This document shows positions 51,645 to 61,001 of a DNA stretch of 64,000 nucleotides, one piece after another. The notes below the pieces were generated by a model. That model was not told where the DNA came from. It did no database searches and saw only the letters and a program-made list of their open reading frames with translations. The DNA is from Pseudomonas guineae (GTDB lineage Bacteria; Pseudomonadota; Gammaproteobacteria; Pseudomonadales; Pseudomonadaceae). The stretch lies in contig NZ_FOQL01000006.1 of NCBI RefSeq assembly GCF_900113745.1, forward strand, positions 38,010 to 102,009. The letters run 5' to 3'. How positions within the stretch are numbered: position 1 is the first letter of the stretch; every line of letters starts with the position of its first letter. The translations under genes and the position numbers were made by a program.

Positions 51645-51938
51645 ATGACCGATCAACAACGTCTCGAACTTGAAGCCGCCGCTTTTCGCAGCTTGGTGCA
51701 ACACCTGCGCTCACGCCCTGATGTGCAGAACATCGACATGATGAACCTCAGCGGCTTCTGCCGTAATTGTCTGTCCAAGTGGTTCAAGGCTGCAGCCGAT
51801 GACACGGGCGTCGACCTCACCATGGATCAAGCACGCGAAGAGATTTACGGCATGCCGTATGCCGAGTGGAAGAGCCAATACCAGAAAGAAGCCAGCGCCG
51901 AACAGCAAGCGGCTTTTAATAAAGGAAAAGAGGCATGA
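51645..51938 (+). CDS. DUF1244 protein
   Basis: A 97-residue conserved protein of unknown function with the DUF1244 pattern: FRSLVQHLRSRPDVQNIDMMNLSGFCRNCLSKWF and EEIYGMPYAEWKSQY. The CRNC pair may bind metal. ATG 51645 with GAGAG. It overlaps the HopJ gene by ATGA (51935-51938). Confidence 0.88.
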   Translation: MTDQQRLELEAAAFRSLVQHLRSRPDVQNIDMMNLSGFCRNCLSKWFKAAADDTGVDLTMDQAREEIYGMPYAEWKSQYQKEASAEQQAAFNKGKEA

Positions 51939-52279
51939 GCGCCCTGAACGACTTTCGCGCCAGACTGCGCGGCGAGCACTTCACCTTCGCTGAGACGCTT
52001 GCGTTTATTGCCGAGCACTACCAGTACCAGCCCTGCACTTTCCACAACGGCGCCGTCGAAAACGCCGCCGGGCAGAACGAAGGCTCCTGCAAGACGCTTG
52101 GCCTGGCGCTGCTCGAAAGCCTGAGCCTAGAAGAAACCCTGCAGTGCTTTGGCGAGCACTATCGCAGCGTACTGGCTACGCCTAGCGACAATGATCACGG
52201 CAATATCCGCGCCCTGATGGACACCGGCCTGGCCGGCATACGTTTCGAGCAGCCATCGTTGCAACGCAAAATCTTGTAG
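51935..52279 (+). CDS. HopJ type III effector-like protein
   Basis: A 114-residue protein of the HopJ (HopPmaJ) family, widespread in non-pathogenic bacteria and so probably housekeeping. Pattern: FTFAETLAFIAEHYQYQPCTFHNGAVENAAGQNEGSCKTLGLALL, FGEHYRSVLATPSDNDHGNIRALM, GIRFEQPSL. Coupled to the DUF1244 gene by ATGA. No type III genes are near. Confidence 0.88.
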   Translation: MSALNDFRARLRGEHFTFAETLAFIAEHYQYQPCTFHNGAVENAAGQNEGSCKTLGLALLESLSLEETLQCFGEHYRSVLATPSDNDHGNIRALMDTGLAGIRFEQPSLQRKIL

Positions 52280-52524
52280 TCACTCGCGCAAAAAATGGCC
52301 AGGAGCCATTTTTAACGTCGCGCAGCGACGGCCCGCAGGGTGCACGCCAGGGATGGCAGGCCATAGAAACTTGCACAACTGTCGGCAAAAGCTGACAGAC
52401 ATCACATTTGAATCGCTCTAAGCTGCGCGCCGTTAATCGCACAAGACCACTAGAAAACCTGCGTCGTGCAACGTCGCCAGTGCTCTTTTCGGTCTCCCGA
52501 ACCTCCCTGGCTTGGAGTCGCTAG
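52280..52524. other. Intergenic, nothing recognised
   Basis: 245 bp between HopJ and the glycolipid-binding gene. It has short GC-rich runs and an imperfect inverted repeat around 52305-52345, but no clear gene, T-run or known repeat. Confidence 0.4.
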
Positions 52525-53112
52525 ATGCAACAGTCCTTGGTATGGAAACCATGGCATAACCCTGGCGTGGAAAATCTGCGCCTGAACATCGATGAACACG
52601 GCATCGATGCCACCAGCCATTTGATGCAGAGCCTGCGCGGCAACAGCATTGCCGCCACTTACATGCTCAACTGTGATCCGCGCTGGCGCTTTCGCCGCTT
52701 GTGGCTAAAGGTCGATAACCATGGACAGCGCCACCTCAACCTCAAACGTGACATCCGTGGCAACTGGTTCCATAACGGTGAACAGCGCCCAGACCTCAGC
52801 GAATGCCAGCAGGTGATGCTCTCCGACTCGCCCTTCACCCACACCCCCGCATTGCAACGCTGCGCCCTGGAAATCGGAGAGAGCGCAGACATGCAGGTGG
52901 CCTACGTTGACCTGCTGACATTCAAGGTCGAGGCGCGCAGCCAGCGTTACCAACGCCTGCGCGAAGAACGCGGGCAAACCCTCTACCGCAGCGAATCACA
53001 GGGCCGGAAAAGCCGCGAACTGACCGTCGACGAACACGCGCTGCTGATCAAGGCCAGCGACCAGTTCCTGCGTTTGAGTTCAAGGGACCTCAAGCTGAAT
53101 ACCTGGGTCTGA
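52525..53112 (+). CDS. Putative glycolipid-binding protein (DUF1089)
   Basis: A 195-residue lipocalin-like beta-barrel protein: WHNPGVENLRLNIDEHGIDATSHLM, CDPRWRFRRLWLKVDNHGQRHLNLKRDIRGNWF, DLLTFKVEARSQRYQRL. Family PF06475 (putative glycolipid-binding) is named after a P. aeruginosa structure. No signal peptide. RBS TTGGAG. Followed by a strong hairpin shared with trxB. Confidence 0.85.
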   Translation: MQQSLVWKPWHNPGVENLRLNIDEHGIDATSHLMQSLRGNSIAATYMLNCDPRWRFRRLWLKVDNHGQRHLNLKRDIRGNWFHNGEQRPDLSECQQVMLSDSPFTHTPALQRCALEIGESADMQVAYVDLLTFKVEARSQRYQRLREERGQTLYRSESQGRKSRELTVDEHALLIKASDQFLRLSSRDLKLNTWV

Positions 53113-53126
53113 GCAGCATGCAGACG

Positions 53127-53159
53127 GCAATACGCCTCGACTTAATCGAGGCGTATTGC
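53127..53159. terminator. Bidirectional terminator, DUF1089 / trxB
   Basis: A perfect 14-bp stem GCAATACGCCTCGA/TCGAGGCGTATTGC with a 5-nt loop, between two convergent genes (15 bp and 11 bp away). Confidence 0.85.
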
Positions 53160-53169
53160 GTTTACGGGC

Positions 53170-54117
53170 TTACTGGTCGTCGAGATAACGCTCCACATCC
53201 AATGCCGCCATGCAGCCAGCACCGGCGGAAGTAATGGCCTGACGGTAGACATGATCCGCTACATCGCCCGCAGCAAATACGCCCGGGATACTGGTGGCGG
53301 TGGCATTGCCCTCGCGCCCGCCGCTGACTACCAGATAGCCATCCTTGAGCGCCAACTGCCCCTCAAACAACGAGGTGTTCGGCGTATGGCCGATGGCGAC
53401 GAACAGGCCATCGACAGTCAATTCAGTATGACTGCCATCGTTATTCTTCAGCCGCACGCCAGTCACGCCCATGTCGTCACCGAGCACTTCGTCCACTTCG
53501 GCATTGAGCTTGAGCACAATCTTGCCTTCGGCTATTCGCGCCTGCAGCTTGTCCTGCAGGATTTTTTCGGCGCGGAAGCTTTCGCGGCGGTGCACCAAGG
53601 TCACCTTGCTGGCGATATTAGCCAGGTACAGCGCCTCTTCTACTGCAGTGTTACCACCGCCGACCACCGCCACTTCGCGGTTACGGTAGAAAAACCCATC
53701 ACAGGTGGCACAGGCCGAGACACCCTTACCCATAAAACGCTCTTCGCTGGGCAGCCCCAAGTAACGCGCGCTGGCACCGGTAGCAATGATCAACGCATCG
53801 CAGCTGTAGGTGCCGCTGTCGCCAAGCAAGGTAAACATCTTACCGGCCAGGTCCACGGCATTGATGTGGTCGTAGACAATCTCAGTTTCGAAGCGCTCGG
53901 CATGCTCCTGCATACGCTGCATCAGCGCAGGCCCGGTCAGGCCATGGACATCACCGGGCCAGTTATCCACCTCAGTGGTCGTGGTCAGTTGGCCGCCGGC
54001 TTGCAGGCCAGTGATCAGCAGCGGCTTGAGATTGGCCCGTGCGGCATACACCGCGGCGCTATAGCCGGCAGGGCCGGAACCCAGAATGATCACGCGGGCA
54101 TGACGGTTGGTAGACAT
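53170..54117 (-). CDS. trxB: Thioredoxin reductase TrxB
   Basis: NADPH-dependent flavoenzyme that reduces thioredoxin. The FAD-binding GSGPAGYSAA (about residue 13), the redox pair CATC in SACATCDGF (about 136-139), the NADPH loop GGGNTAVEEA and the second FAD motif AAGDVADHVY are all intact. ATG 54117 follows AAGGAATT; a TTG two codons upstream is not used. 315 residues. Confidence 0.96.
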   Translation of the reverse strand: MSTNRHARVIILGSGPAGYSAAVYAARANLKPLLITGLQAGGQLTTTTEVDNWPGDVHGLTGPALMQRMQEHAERFETEIVYDHINAVDLAGKMFTLLGDSGTYSCDALIIATGASARYLGLPSEERFMGKGVSACATCDGFFYRNREVAVVGGGNTAVEEALYLANIASKVTLVHRRESFRAEKILQDKLQARIAEGKIVLKLNAEVDEVLGDDMGVTGVRLKNNDGSHTELTVDGLFVAIGHTPNTSLFEGQLALKDGYLVVSGGREGNATATSIPGVFAAGDVADHVYRQAITSAGAGCMAALDVERYLDDQ

Positions 54118-54383
54118 CAGCAATTCCTTCCGGCAATGCCGGCGACAATTTAAAGAGGGGCTCCAACAAACACCAGAGGCGGGTAATACAGTTGGAAACC
54201 CTACAAAGGGATGTTGCGCAGCCTATGCCCGACCACAGCAGGGCGGAAATATGCTTTACCAATGCAAGGCATAGACAAGCCCTATGGCCGGCCAGGCAAT
54301 CGTTAGCGCACGTTGCATGCGCTTTCCCCTGACCCGCAAAGCCGGTAAGGTCGGCGCGACTTCACTCCCATGGAAACACTCCC

Positions 54384-55136
54384 ATGTCTGCCCCCGTGCT
54401 AACTGGCCCGCAATACTTAAGCGAAGGCCTAAAACTGGTCTTGAGCCCTGGCTTGCGACTGTTCGTGCTGCTGCCCCTGAGCATCAACCTGCTGCTGTTT
54501 ACCGCGCTGATTGGCGTGGCGGTGCAGCAGTTTGGCGGCTGGGTCGACACCTTTATGCCGAGCCTGCCGAGCTGGCTGAGCTTTCTTGAATATGTGTTGT
54601 GGCCGCTGTTTGTGGTGCTGGTGCTGCTGATGGTGTTTTTTACCTTCACTTTGCTGGCCAACATCATCGCCGCACCCTTTAACGGCTTTCTCGCGGAGAA
54701 GGTCGAAATAGTGGTGCGCGGCCAGGATGAATTTCCGCCGTTTAGCTGGGCTGAACTAATGGCCATGGTGCCGCGCACCCTGAGCCGCGAGATGCGCAAA
54801 CTGGGCTACTTTCTGCCACGTGCCATCGCCCTGCTGATCCTGACCTTTATTCCGGTGCTCAACATCATCGCCGCACCGCTGTGGCTGCTGTTCGGCGTGT
54901 GGATGATGGCGATCCAATACATCGATTACCCCGCCGATAACAACAAGATGAGCTGGCAAGACATGCTCGCCTGGCTGCGCGAGAAGCGCTGGCAGAGCCT
55001 GGGCTTTGGCGGCATCACCTACGCGGCACTGCTGGTGCCAGGGCTGAATATCCTGATGATGCCGGCTGCAGTGGCCGGCGCCACGGTGTTCTGGGTGCAT
55101 GAACGCCAGGAGCAGGCGCTAACGCCCGCTCCCTGA
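54384..55136 (+). CDS. cysZ: Sulfate transporter CysZ
   Basis: An inner-membrane sulfate uptake protein for cysteine synthesis. The 250-residue protein has four long hydrophobic blocks (LRLFVLLPLSINLLLFTAL, LEYVLWPLFVVLVLLMVFFTF, ALLILTFIPVLNIIAAPLW, TYAALLVPGLNILMMPAAVAG) and the EI24/CysZ pattern FTLLANIIAAPFNGFLAEKVE. Convergent with the hydroxylase gene, 3 bp apart, and divergent from trxB. Confidence 0.93.
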   Translation: MSAPVLTGPQYLSEGLKLVLSPGLRLFVLLPLSINLLLFTALIGVAVQQFGGWVDTFMPSLPSWLSFLEYVLWPLFVVLVLLMVFFTFTLLANIIAAPFNGFLAEKVEIVVRGQDEFPPFSWAELMAMVPRTLSREMRKLGYFLPRAIALLILTFIPVLNIIAAPLWLLFGVWMMAIQYIDYPADNNKMSWQDMLAWLREKRWQSLGFGGITYAALLVPGLNILMMPAAVAGATVFWVHERQEQALTPAP

Positions 55137-55139
55137 GTT

Positions 55140-56261
55140 CTACTGTGCAGGCTGACTGCGCTCAAGTACCGCGCGCAGCGCCTGCATGGATGCCTGGGAT
55201 TCGCGCTCAATGCGCCGGCTTAGCAGCAGACGATTGGCTAGGCGCATCAGCCCGCCGTCGAAGCCGTACTCCAAAGTGCGCACGAACTCGCAACCACCCT
55301 CCACCGCTATGCACTCGTAGGTCAGCAACAGCCCTAGGCCGTGATCGCCACGCGCGCTGGCCTGCCAGCAGCGGGCAGGCTGATAGTCGAGCACGTCCCA
55401 GCGTAGATGACCGGTGCGTCCGCCGGCGTGGATGTCCTCCTCAAATACTTCGTCGGCGAGCAACGCGCCCTCGCGACCGTAGATGCGCAAGGATGATGGA
55501 TGCCACTCAGGCCAATGCGCCGGAGCAGCGGCATAGCTCAGCACTGCGTCCGCCGGACGGGTAAGTCGAATGCGGTGCTGCTGACGGTTCTGCTGATAAG
55601 TGGGCTCCGGTTCCCAGTGCAGGGTGCCGTAGAGCCAGTCCATCAGTGGATGGACAATGCCGAAATTGCGCGAATGCATCAGCTCACGCCGATGGTGCAG
55701 CGCATGCAGGCGGCGCATCTGACGAATCCCCGGCAGCCGCGCAACGGGATGCTCAGCCGGCAGATGCTCGCAGGCGTGCACCACCTCATAGCTTATATAT
55801 CCCAACAGCATGCTGCCGGCGAACAGCGCGGCGAGGTTGCCGTCGATATGGCTCAGCAACCACCAGACGCCCAGCAATGGCAGGCTATAGAGCACGATCA
55901 ACCAGGCAGGAAAGAGGATCACCCGCCAATCGCGCAGCGTCTCGTAGCGCATTTGGCCTTCAACAAAGAAGCTGTGATGATCACCGGTATGGCGCTTGTA
56001 GAACAGCTGGCCGAAGCGCGTCTTGTTGTGCCCCAGGCGCTTATGCACCTGATACTCGCCCCAGCTAAAAAACACCAAGCTCAGCGGCACCAGCAGCCAC
56101 TCCCAGAGCGCTACCGCATCCAGGGTGTGCCACAGCAGGCCCACGCAGGTAAGACCGTAGGCCAGCACAAAGGCGGCATGCAGCCAGGGGTTGTACAGCG
56201 GATGAATGGCATCCCGATAACGTGCGCGGAAAGCCTGGGCATTGTCGTTGTTATAAGCCAC
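55140..56261 (-). CDS. Fatty acid hydroxylase (sterol desaturase superfamily) fused to SRPBCC domain
   Basis: A 373-residue fusion. The first 220 residues form a membrane di-iron hydroxylase with four His clusters: HKRLGH (about 75), HTGDHH (about 92), HACEH (about 163) and HALHHRR (about 187-193), and TM helices between them. The remaining 150 residues resemble an SRPBCC (START/polyketide cyclase) lipid-binding domain (RLTRPADAVLSYAAAPAHWPEWHPSSL, GRTGHLRWDVLDYQPARC). This pairing is unusual. Start is GTG at 56261 after CAGGAGT. Divergent from a LysR gene, so its regulation by LysR is likely. Substrate unknown. Confidence 0.83.
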   Translation of the reverse strand: MAYNNDNAQAFRARYRDAIHPLYNPWLHAAFVLAYGLTCVGLLWHTLDAVALWEWLLVPLSLVFFSWGEYQVHKRLGHNKTRFGQLFYKRHTGDHHSFFVEGQMRYETLRDWRVILFPAWLIVLYSLPLLGVWWLLSHIDGNLAALFAGSMLLGYISYEVVHACEHLPAEHPVARLPGIRQMRRLHALHHRRELMHSRNFGIVHPLMDWLYGTLHWEPEPTYQQNRQQHRIRLTRPADAVLSYAAAPAHWPEWHPSSLRIYGREGALLADEVFEEDIHAGGRTGHLRWDVLDYQPARCWQASARGDHGLGLLLTYECIAVEGGCEFVRTLEYGFDGGLMRLANRLLLSRRIERESQASMQALRAVLERSQPAQ

Positions 56262-56343
56262 GGTGGTACTCCTGTGCGGATTGACAGCAGTCTAGGCGCG
56301 GCTAGATCATTCGGATAATGGATATTTTAAAAGAGCATTATTC

Positions 56344-57246
56344 TTGATAGCGAATTTACGTCAGCTCGATCTCAACCTGTTGCTGGTCTTCGATGCGCTG
56401 ATGCAGGAAGGCAACTTGACCCGCGCCGCCGAGCGCCTGCACCTGAGCCAGTCGACGGTAAGCAATGCCCTCGCCCGCCTGCGCCAACAACTGGGTGAAG
56501 AACTGTTCCTGCGCACCGCCCGCGGCATGACGCCCACCGCTCGCGCTCATTCCTTGTATGTACCCGTGCGCCAGGCCCTGCGCTTGCTGCAGACCGGACT
56601 GGGCCCTGCTGAGCCGTTTGATCCGCAAACGGCGCACGCCTTCAGCCTGTCCCTCAACGACTATGCCCAGGCCGCGCTGCTGCCCATGTTGCAGGCGCAT
56701 CTGGCGCGCAGCGCTCCCCAGGTCGAGCTGCTGGTGCAAGCCGATGATGCCGACAGCCTGGTGCAGCGACTGGAAAGCGGCGCGCTGGATTTGGCCATCG
56801 ACTACCTGCACTTCGATTCACCCGACCTGCACTACGCGCCGCTGCGTGAAGAACCGCTGGTGGCAATCGGCCGCGCCGGGCACCCGGCCTTTGCCGGCGG
56901 GCTGAGCCTGGAGGATTACCAACAGGCCCGGCATATCACGGTGACGCCGCGCGCCGGGCGTGGCTCGCCGCTGGAAATCGTCCTCGGCTCGGCCAGGGTG
57001 CGCCGGCAGGCGGCGCTGCATTTGCCCAACTATTTGCCGATCCCGGCCATCGTGGCCCAGACCGACCTGCTCGGCACCGTGCCCGCGCGCCTGGCCGAGG
57101 CTTTTGCCCCGGTGCATGCGTTGGAAATTGCAGCGCTGCCCTTCGATATGCCACCCGTGCAGGTCAGCCTGATATGGCATCACCAGCAGCATCTCGACTC
57201 GGCGCACACCTGGCTGCGCCAGCAACTGATCGAACTGCTCGACTGA
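56344..57246 (+). CDS. LysR-family transcriptional regulator
   Basis: A 300-residue regulator. The winged helix at residues 7-60 (LDLNLLLVFDALMQEGNLTRAAERLHLSQSTVSNALARLRQQLGEELFLRTARG) is standard; the remainder is the ligand-binding domain. The start codon is TTG at 56344. The divergent hydroxylase gene, 82 bp away, is the probable target; the spacer holds an inverted ATT-rich segment. Ligand unknown. Confidence 0.9.
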   Translation: MIANLRQLDLNLLLVFDALMQEGNLTRAAERLHLSQSTVSNALARLRQQLGEELFLRTARGMTPTARAHSLYVPVRQALRLLQTGLGPAEPFDPQTAHAFSLSLNDYAQAALLPMLQAHLARSAPQVELLVQADDADSLVQRLESGALDLAIDYLHFDSPDLHYAPLREEPLVAIGRAGHPAFAGGLSLEDYQQARHITVTPRAGRGSPLEIVLGSARVRRQAALHLPNYLPIPAIVAQTDLLGTVPARLAEAFAPVHALEIAALPFDMPPVQVSLIWHHQQHLDSAHTWLRQQLIELLD

Positions 57247-57397
57247 AATGCAAACGCAATCAAAGCGTCACAGTCGCTATATAACAGCAGCGGACACAGC
57301 TGCAATGAACACAGCTTCTCTGCATATCACGCTGATCAGCGCCATGCTGCCTGAGCAAGAGTTACCGGCCGGCAGAACCCAGTATTGACATGAACCG

Positions 57398-57424
57398 CTG
57401 TGGGAGGCGCTTTAGCGGCGAGCG
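57398..57424. repeat. CTGTGGGAGGCGCTTTAGCG repeat
   Basis: A relative of the repeat at 29688-29757. It lies in the 57247-57542 gap, which otherwise has no gene or recognised signal. Confidence 0.6.
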
Positions 57425-57542
57425 TTCCACCGCTGTTGCCGCGGCTACGGCAGTAGAAAGGTAGGGCCGCACCCGGCGGGTCTGCGGCATTCACCACATC
57501 CCTGTGGATCGCGAAGCAGAATGCCAGAGCCGAAAATCCCGC

Positions 57543-58250
57543 CTACAACAGCACATCCAGACGCTTGATCAGCCGCACGTCCTGCGCACTGATCACTGCG
57601 CCGTAGGCCAACACTTCCACACCGGCACTCACCGCCTCACGCAGCGCGGCGGCATAGGCTGGGTCGATTTCCTCGGCCGGACGCACCGCCTCGATATCGC
57701 TCAAATTGACGCAATACAGTTGCACCGCACGCACCCCTTCACGGGCCAACGCAGCCAGTTCGCGCAGGTGCTTGCTGCCGCGTTCGGTGCGCGCATCGGG
57801 AAAGGCGGCAACACGAGTGTCGGCAAACCCCAGGGTGACGCTCTTAACTTCGATGAACGCCGGCCCCTCTGGATAGTCCAGGCGAAAGTCGATACGGCTG
57901 CGCTCCTGGCCATACGGCACTTCGCGCTTGAGGTTAGTAAACCCATTTAGCTCGGCAATTAACCCGGCGCGCAGCGCTTCTTCCACCAGCGCATTGGCCC
58001 GGGCGGTGTTGATCACCGCGAGGCGCCCATGGGGTGTTTCGCCAATTTCCCAGGTGCCCGGCAACTTGCGCTTGGGGTCGTTGCTGCGGCTAAACCAGAT
58101 GCGCGCGCCGTCGCTCATGCAGTTGAGCATCGAGCCGGTATTGGCGCAGTGGATGGTCAGCAACTCGCCACTTGCGGTCTCTATATCAGCGAGAAAACGC
58201 TTATAGCGGCGCAGCAGCCGCCCCTCTTCCAGCGGCGGATCAAACTCCAT
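57543..58250 (-). CDS. sfsA: SfsA (sugar fermentation stimulation protein)
   Basis: A 235-residue protein of the SfsA family, with an OB-like N-terminus (LLRRYKRFLADIETASGELLTIHCANTGSMLNC) and a nuclease-like core (RSRIDFRLDYPEGPAFIEVKSVTL with D-EVK residues). E. coli SfsA is a DNA-binding protein of unclear physiology. It overlaps the aminotransferase gene by 11 nt. Confidence 0.92.
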   Translation of the reverse strand: MEFDPPLEEGRLLRRYKRFLADIETASGELLTIHCANTGSMLNCMSDGARIWFSRSNDPKRKLPGTWEIGETPHGRLAVINTARANALVEEALRAGLIAELNGFTNLKREVPYGQERSRIDFRLDYPEGPAFIEVKSVTLGFADTRVAAFPDARTERGSKHLRELAALAREGVRAVQLYCVNLSDIEAVRPAEEIDPAYAAALREAVSAGVEVLAYGAVISAQDVRLIKRLDVLL

Positions 58251-59421
58251 GGGGCTTCCAGGTTTTTAGGCCACGGGCAATGCGGTCAACCGCCTGCTGC
58301 AGGCGCGGCAAGTCCTGCGTGTAGGAAAAGCGCACATGCTGAGTGGCCAGGTAGCGACCGAAATCCAGGCCAGGGGTAAAGGCCACATGCTCGGTTTCGA
58401 GGAAGTGCTGGCAGAAGGCAAAGGCATCACCGCCAAAGGCGCTGATGTCGGCATATAAATAGAAAGCGCCTTCCGGCTCCACGGCGATTTTGAAGCCTAA
58501 GTCGCGCAGCGCCGGCAAGAGGAAGTCGCGGCGACGTTGGAATTCGTGGCGACGCTGCTCGAGGATCTCTAGGGTCTGCGGCGCAAAGCATGCCAGCGCG
58601 GCGTGCTGGGCCATGCTTGGCGCGCTGATATAGAGGTTCTGCGCCAGTTTCTCCAGCTCCGGCACGGCGGCCGGGGGCGCGACTAACCAGCCGAGACGCC
58701 AGCCGGTCATGCCGAAGTATTTAGAGAAGCTGTTGAGCACAAAGGCCTCGTCGTCGACTTCTAATACACTGGCGGCATCTACACCGTAGGTCAGGCCGTG
58801 GTAGATCTCATCCACCACCAAATGCCCGCCACGCGCTTTCAGCGCCTGGGATAGGCCGCCCAGCTCATCACGGCTGAGCAAGGTGCCGGTCGGGTTCGCC
58901 GGGGATGCCACCAATGCACCAACACTGCCCTGATCCCAATAACGCGCCACCAAGTCGGGGGTCAGCTGATAACGCACCTCAGGACCTACCGGCACCAGCT
59001 GCGCGGCACCCTCGACCAACCTTAGGAAGTGCCGGTTACAGGGGTAACCCGGATCAGCCAGCAACCAGTGTTTGCCGGGATCAACCAGCAGGCTGGTGGC
59101 CAGCAGCAAAGCGCCCGAGCCACCGGGGGTAATCAGGATGCGTTGCGGGTCGATATTCAGGCGATAACGCTCGGCGTAGAAGCCTGAAATCGCTTCGCGC
59201 AGGGCCGGCAAACCGCGCGCGGCGGTATAACGGGTATGCCCATTGGCCAGTGCGGCCTGCCCGGCGGCGACAATCGGCGCGGCCGTAGTGAAGTCTGGCT
59301 CGCCGATTTCCAGGTGAATCACATCATGACCATCAGCCTGTAATTGATTGGCCCGGGCCAGCAGCGCCATCACGTGAAAGGGTTCTATGGCGCGGCTGCG
59401 CGCACTGTAGGACTGGGCCAT
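58240..59421 (-). CDS. PLP-dependent aminotransferase (class I/II)
   Basis: A 393-residue fold-type I aminotransferase. The PLP lysine is in NSFSKYFGMTGWRLGW (about 236), with NPTGTLLSRDEL and DEIYHGLTYG for cofactor and substrate contacts. The best match is an aspartate/tyrosine-type aminotransferase, beside dksA as in P. aeruginosa (recalled as PA4722). Substrate is not certain. Operon with sfsA. Confidence 0.88.
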   Translation of the reverse strand: MAQSYSARSRAIEPFHVMALLARANQLQADGHDVIHLEIGEPDFTTAAPIVAAGQAALANGHTRYTAARGLPALREAISGFYAERYRLNIDPQRILITPGGSGALLLATSLLVDPGKHWLLADPGYPCNRHFLRLVEGAAQLVPVGPEVRYQLTPDLVARYWDQGSVGALVASPANPTGTLLSRDELGGLSQALKARGGHLVVDEIYHGLTYGVDAASVLEVDDEAFVLNSFSKYFGMTGWRLGWLVAPPAAVPELEKLAQNLYISAPSMAQHAALACFAPQTLEILEQRRHEFQRRRDFLLPALRDLGFKIAVEPEGAFYLYADISAFGGDAFAFCQHFLETEHVAFTPGLDFGRYLATQHVRFSYTQDLPRLQQAVDRIARGLKTWKPHGV

Positions 59422-59606
59422 GGTGCTGCCTTGATCTGAATTAAGAGGCGGATTCTAAAGCATACCCGACACGGCTTCGACAACCGGGAGTGGCGCGGGG
59501 TGAGTTGTTCTGGTAAGTTCGCCCGCTTTACAGCCGCAGGGCCGAATAAAATCGGTAAGGGACACCGTCCTGCGCAGTGGATTAGAAGAGTGAGAGGCGG
59601 TCATCC

Positions 59607-60050
59607 ATGCCCACCAAAGCAAAAGCAAAAAGCAGCCAACTGATTCGTGGTTTTGAGCCCTACAAAGAAACAAAGGGCGAGGAATACATGAGTGAGCCGA
59701 TGCGCGCCCACTTCACCGGCATCCTTAACAAGTGGAAGCTGGAATTGATGCAGGAAGTTGATCGTACTGTGCACCACATGCAGGACGAAGCAGCTAATTT
59801 CCCTGATCCAGCGGACCGTGCCAGCCAGGAAGAAGAATTCAGCCTGGAACTACGCGCCCGTGATCGTGAACGCAAGCTGATCAAGAAGATCGATCAGACC
59901 ATGCAACTGATTGAAGACAACGACTACGGCTGGTGCGATTCCTGCGGCGTAGAAATCGGCATCCGCCGACTTGAAGCCCGCCCTACTGCGACCTTGTGCA
60001 TTGACTGCAAGACGCTGGCGGAAATCAAGGAAAAACAGGTCGGTTCCTGA
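59607..60050 (+). CDS. dksA: RNA polymerase-binding transcription factor DksA
   Basis: A 147-residue ppGpp cofactor of RNA polymerase that represses rRNA and activates amino-acid promoters. The coiled-coil with the tip DPADRAS (about 67-73) has the two essential Asp residues; the zinc finger CDSC...CIDC (about 111-135) has all four cysteines. RBS GAGAGG. Followed by a terminator and gluQ. Confidence 0.97.
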   Translation: MPTKAKAKSSQLIRGFEPYKETKGEEYMSEPMRAHFTGILNKWKLELMQEVDRTVHHMQDEAANFPDPADRASQEEEFSLELRARDRERKLIKKIDQTMQLIEDNDYGWCDSCGVEIGIRRLEARPTATLCIDCKTLAEIKEKQVGS

Positions 60051-60058
60051 CCTAACCC

Positions 60059-60080
60059 AAGGGGTGCTTCGGCACCCCTT
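60059..60080 (+). terminator. Rho-independent terminator of dksA
   Basis: A perfect 9-bp stem AAGGGGTGC/GCACCCCTT with a TTCG tetraloop, followed by GTTGTTTCTGTCTTTT. It lies 9 bp after the dksA stop. Confidence 0.9.
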
Positions 60081-60113
60081 GTTGTTTCTGTCTTTTATTA
60101 TGCGCAGCACCGT

Positions 60114-61001
60114 ATGAACCCACCTGCCTATATCGGCCGCTTCGCCCCCACCCCCAGCGGTTACCTGCACTTCGGCTCACTGGTCGCGGCGCTTGCGTCC
60201 TATCTTGATGCGCGTGCGGTAAACGGCCGCTGGCTGCTGCGCATGGAAGACCTCGACCCGCCGCGTGAAGTGGCAGGCGCCCAAGCAGCCATCCTAAACG
60301 CGCTGGAGAGCTACGGTTTCGAGTGGGATGGCGAACTGGTGCGCCAAAGTGAACGCCATGACCACTACGCCACGCTGGTCGAGCGCTTGCTCAGCCAAGG
60401 CCTGGCCTACGCTTGCACCTGCTCGCGCAAGCAGCTGGAAGGCAGCCAGGGTATCTATCCCGGTAACTGCCGCAATGCGGGCCATAGCGTTGTGGACGCG
60501 GCGATTCGCCTGCGTGTGCCTGAGCTGGTCTATCACTTTAACGACCGCGTACAAGGCGATTATCGTCAGCACCTTGGTCGTGAAGGTGGTGACTTTATTA
60601 TTCGTCGCCGCGATGGTTTGTTTGCCTACCAGCTGGCGGTGGTGCTCGATGATGCCTGGCAGGGCGTGACCGATATTGTCCGCGGCGCCGATCTGCTCGA
60701 CTCCACCCCGCGTCAGCTGTACCTGCAGGAGCTACTTGGTTTTTCGCAGCCGCGCTACCTGCATGTGCCGCTGATTACTCAGCCGGATGGCCACAAGCTG
60801 GGCAAATCTTACCGCTCGCCCCCGTTACCGGCCGATCAGGCCAGCCTGCTGTTGATCCGCGCCCTGCGCGCACTCGGCCAGCGAGTGCCGGACGACGCCA
60901 GTTACGGCCAGCCCGCTGAGCTGCTGCGTTGGGCCAGCGAGCACTGGGACGCCACGCGCATTCCACGCAGCCTAAGCCTGGCCGAAGCACAACTTCGCTA
61001 A
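60114..61001 (+). CDS. gluQ: Glutamyl-Q tRNA(Asp) synthetase GluQ
   Basis: Glutamylates queuosine in tRNA-Asp. The 295-residue protein is a class I GluRS-like catalytic domain only, without the anticodon-binding part. Signatures are APTPSGYLHFGS (about 12-23), a Cys-rich ACTCSRKQLE region with GIYPGNC, and KLGKS (KMSKS-like, about 231). ATG 60114 has a weak ribosome site. Orthologous to E. coli yadB. Confidence 0.94.
   Translation: MNPPAYIGRFAPTPSGYLHFGSLVAALASYLDARAVNGRWLLRMEDLDPPREVAGAQAAILNALESYGFEWDGELVRQSERHDHYATLVERLLSQGLAYACTCSRKQLEGSQGIYPGNCRNAGHSVVDAAIRLRVPELVYHFNDRVQGDYRQHLGREGGDFIIRRRDGLFAYQLAVVLDDAWQGVTDIVRGADLLDSTPRQLYLQELLGFSQPRYLHVPLITQPDGHKLGKSYRSPPLPADQASLLLIRALRALGQRVPDDASYGQPAELLRWASEHWDATRIPRSLSLAEAQLR

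Noticed and set aside
51935..52279. HopJ as evidence for a type III secretion system
   Set aside because: The family is widespread in non-pathogens and no secretion genes are nearby.
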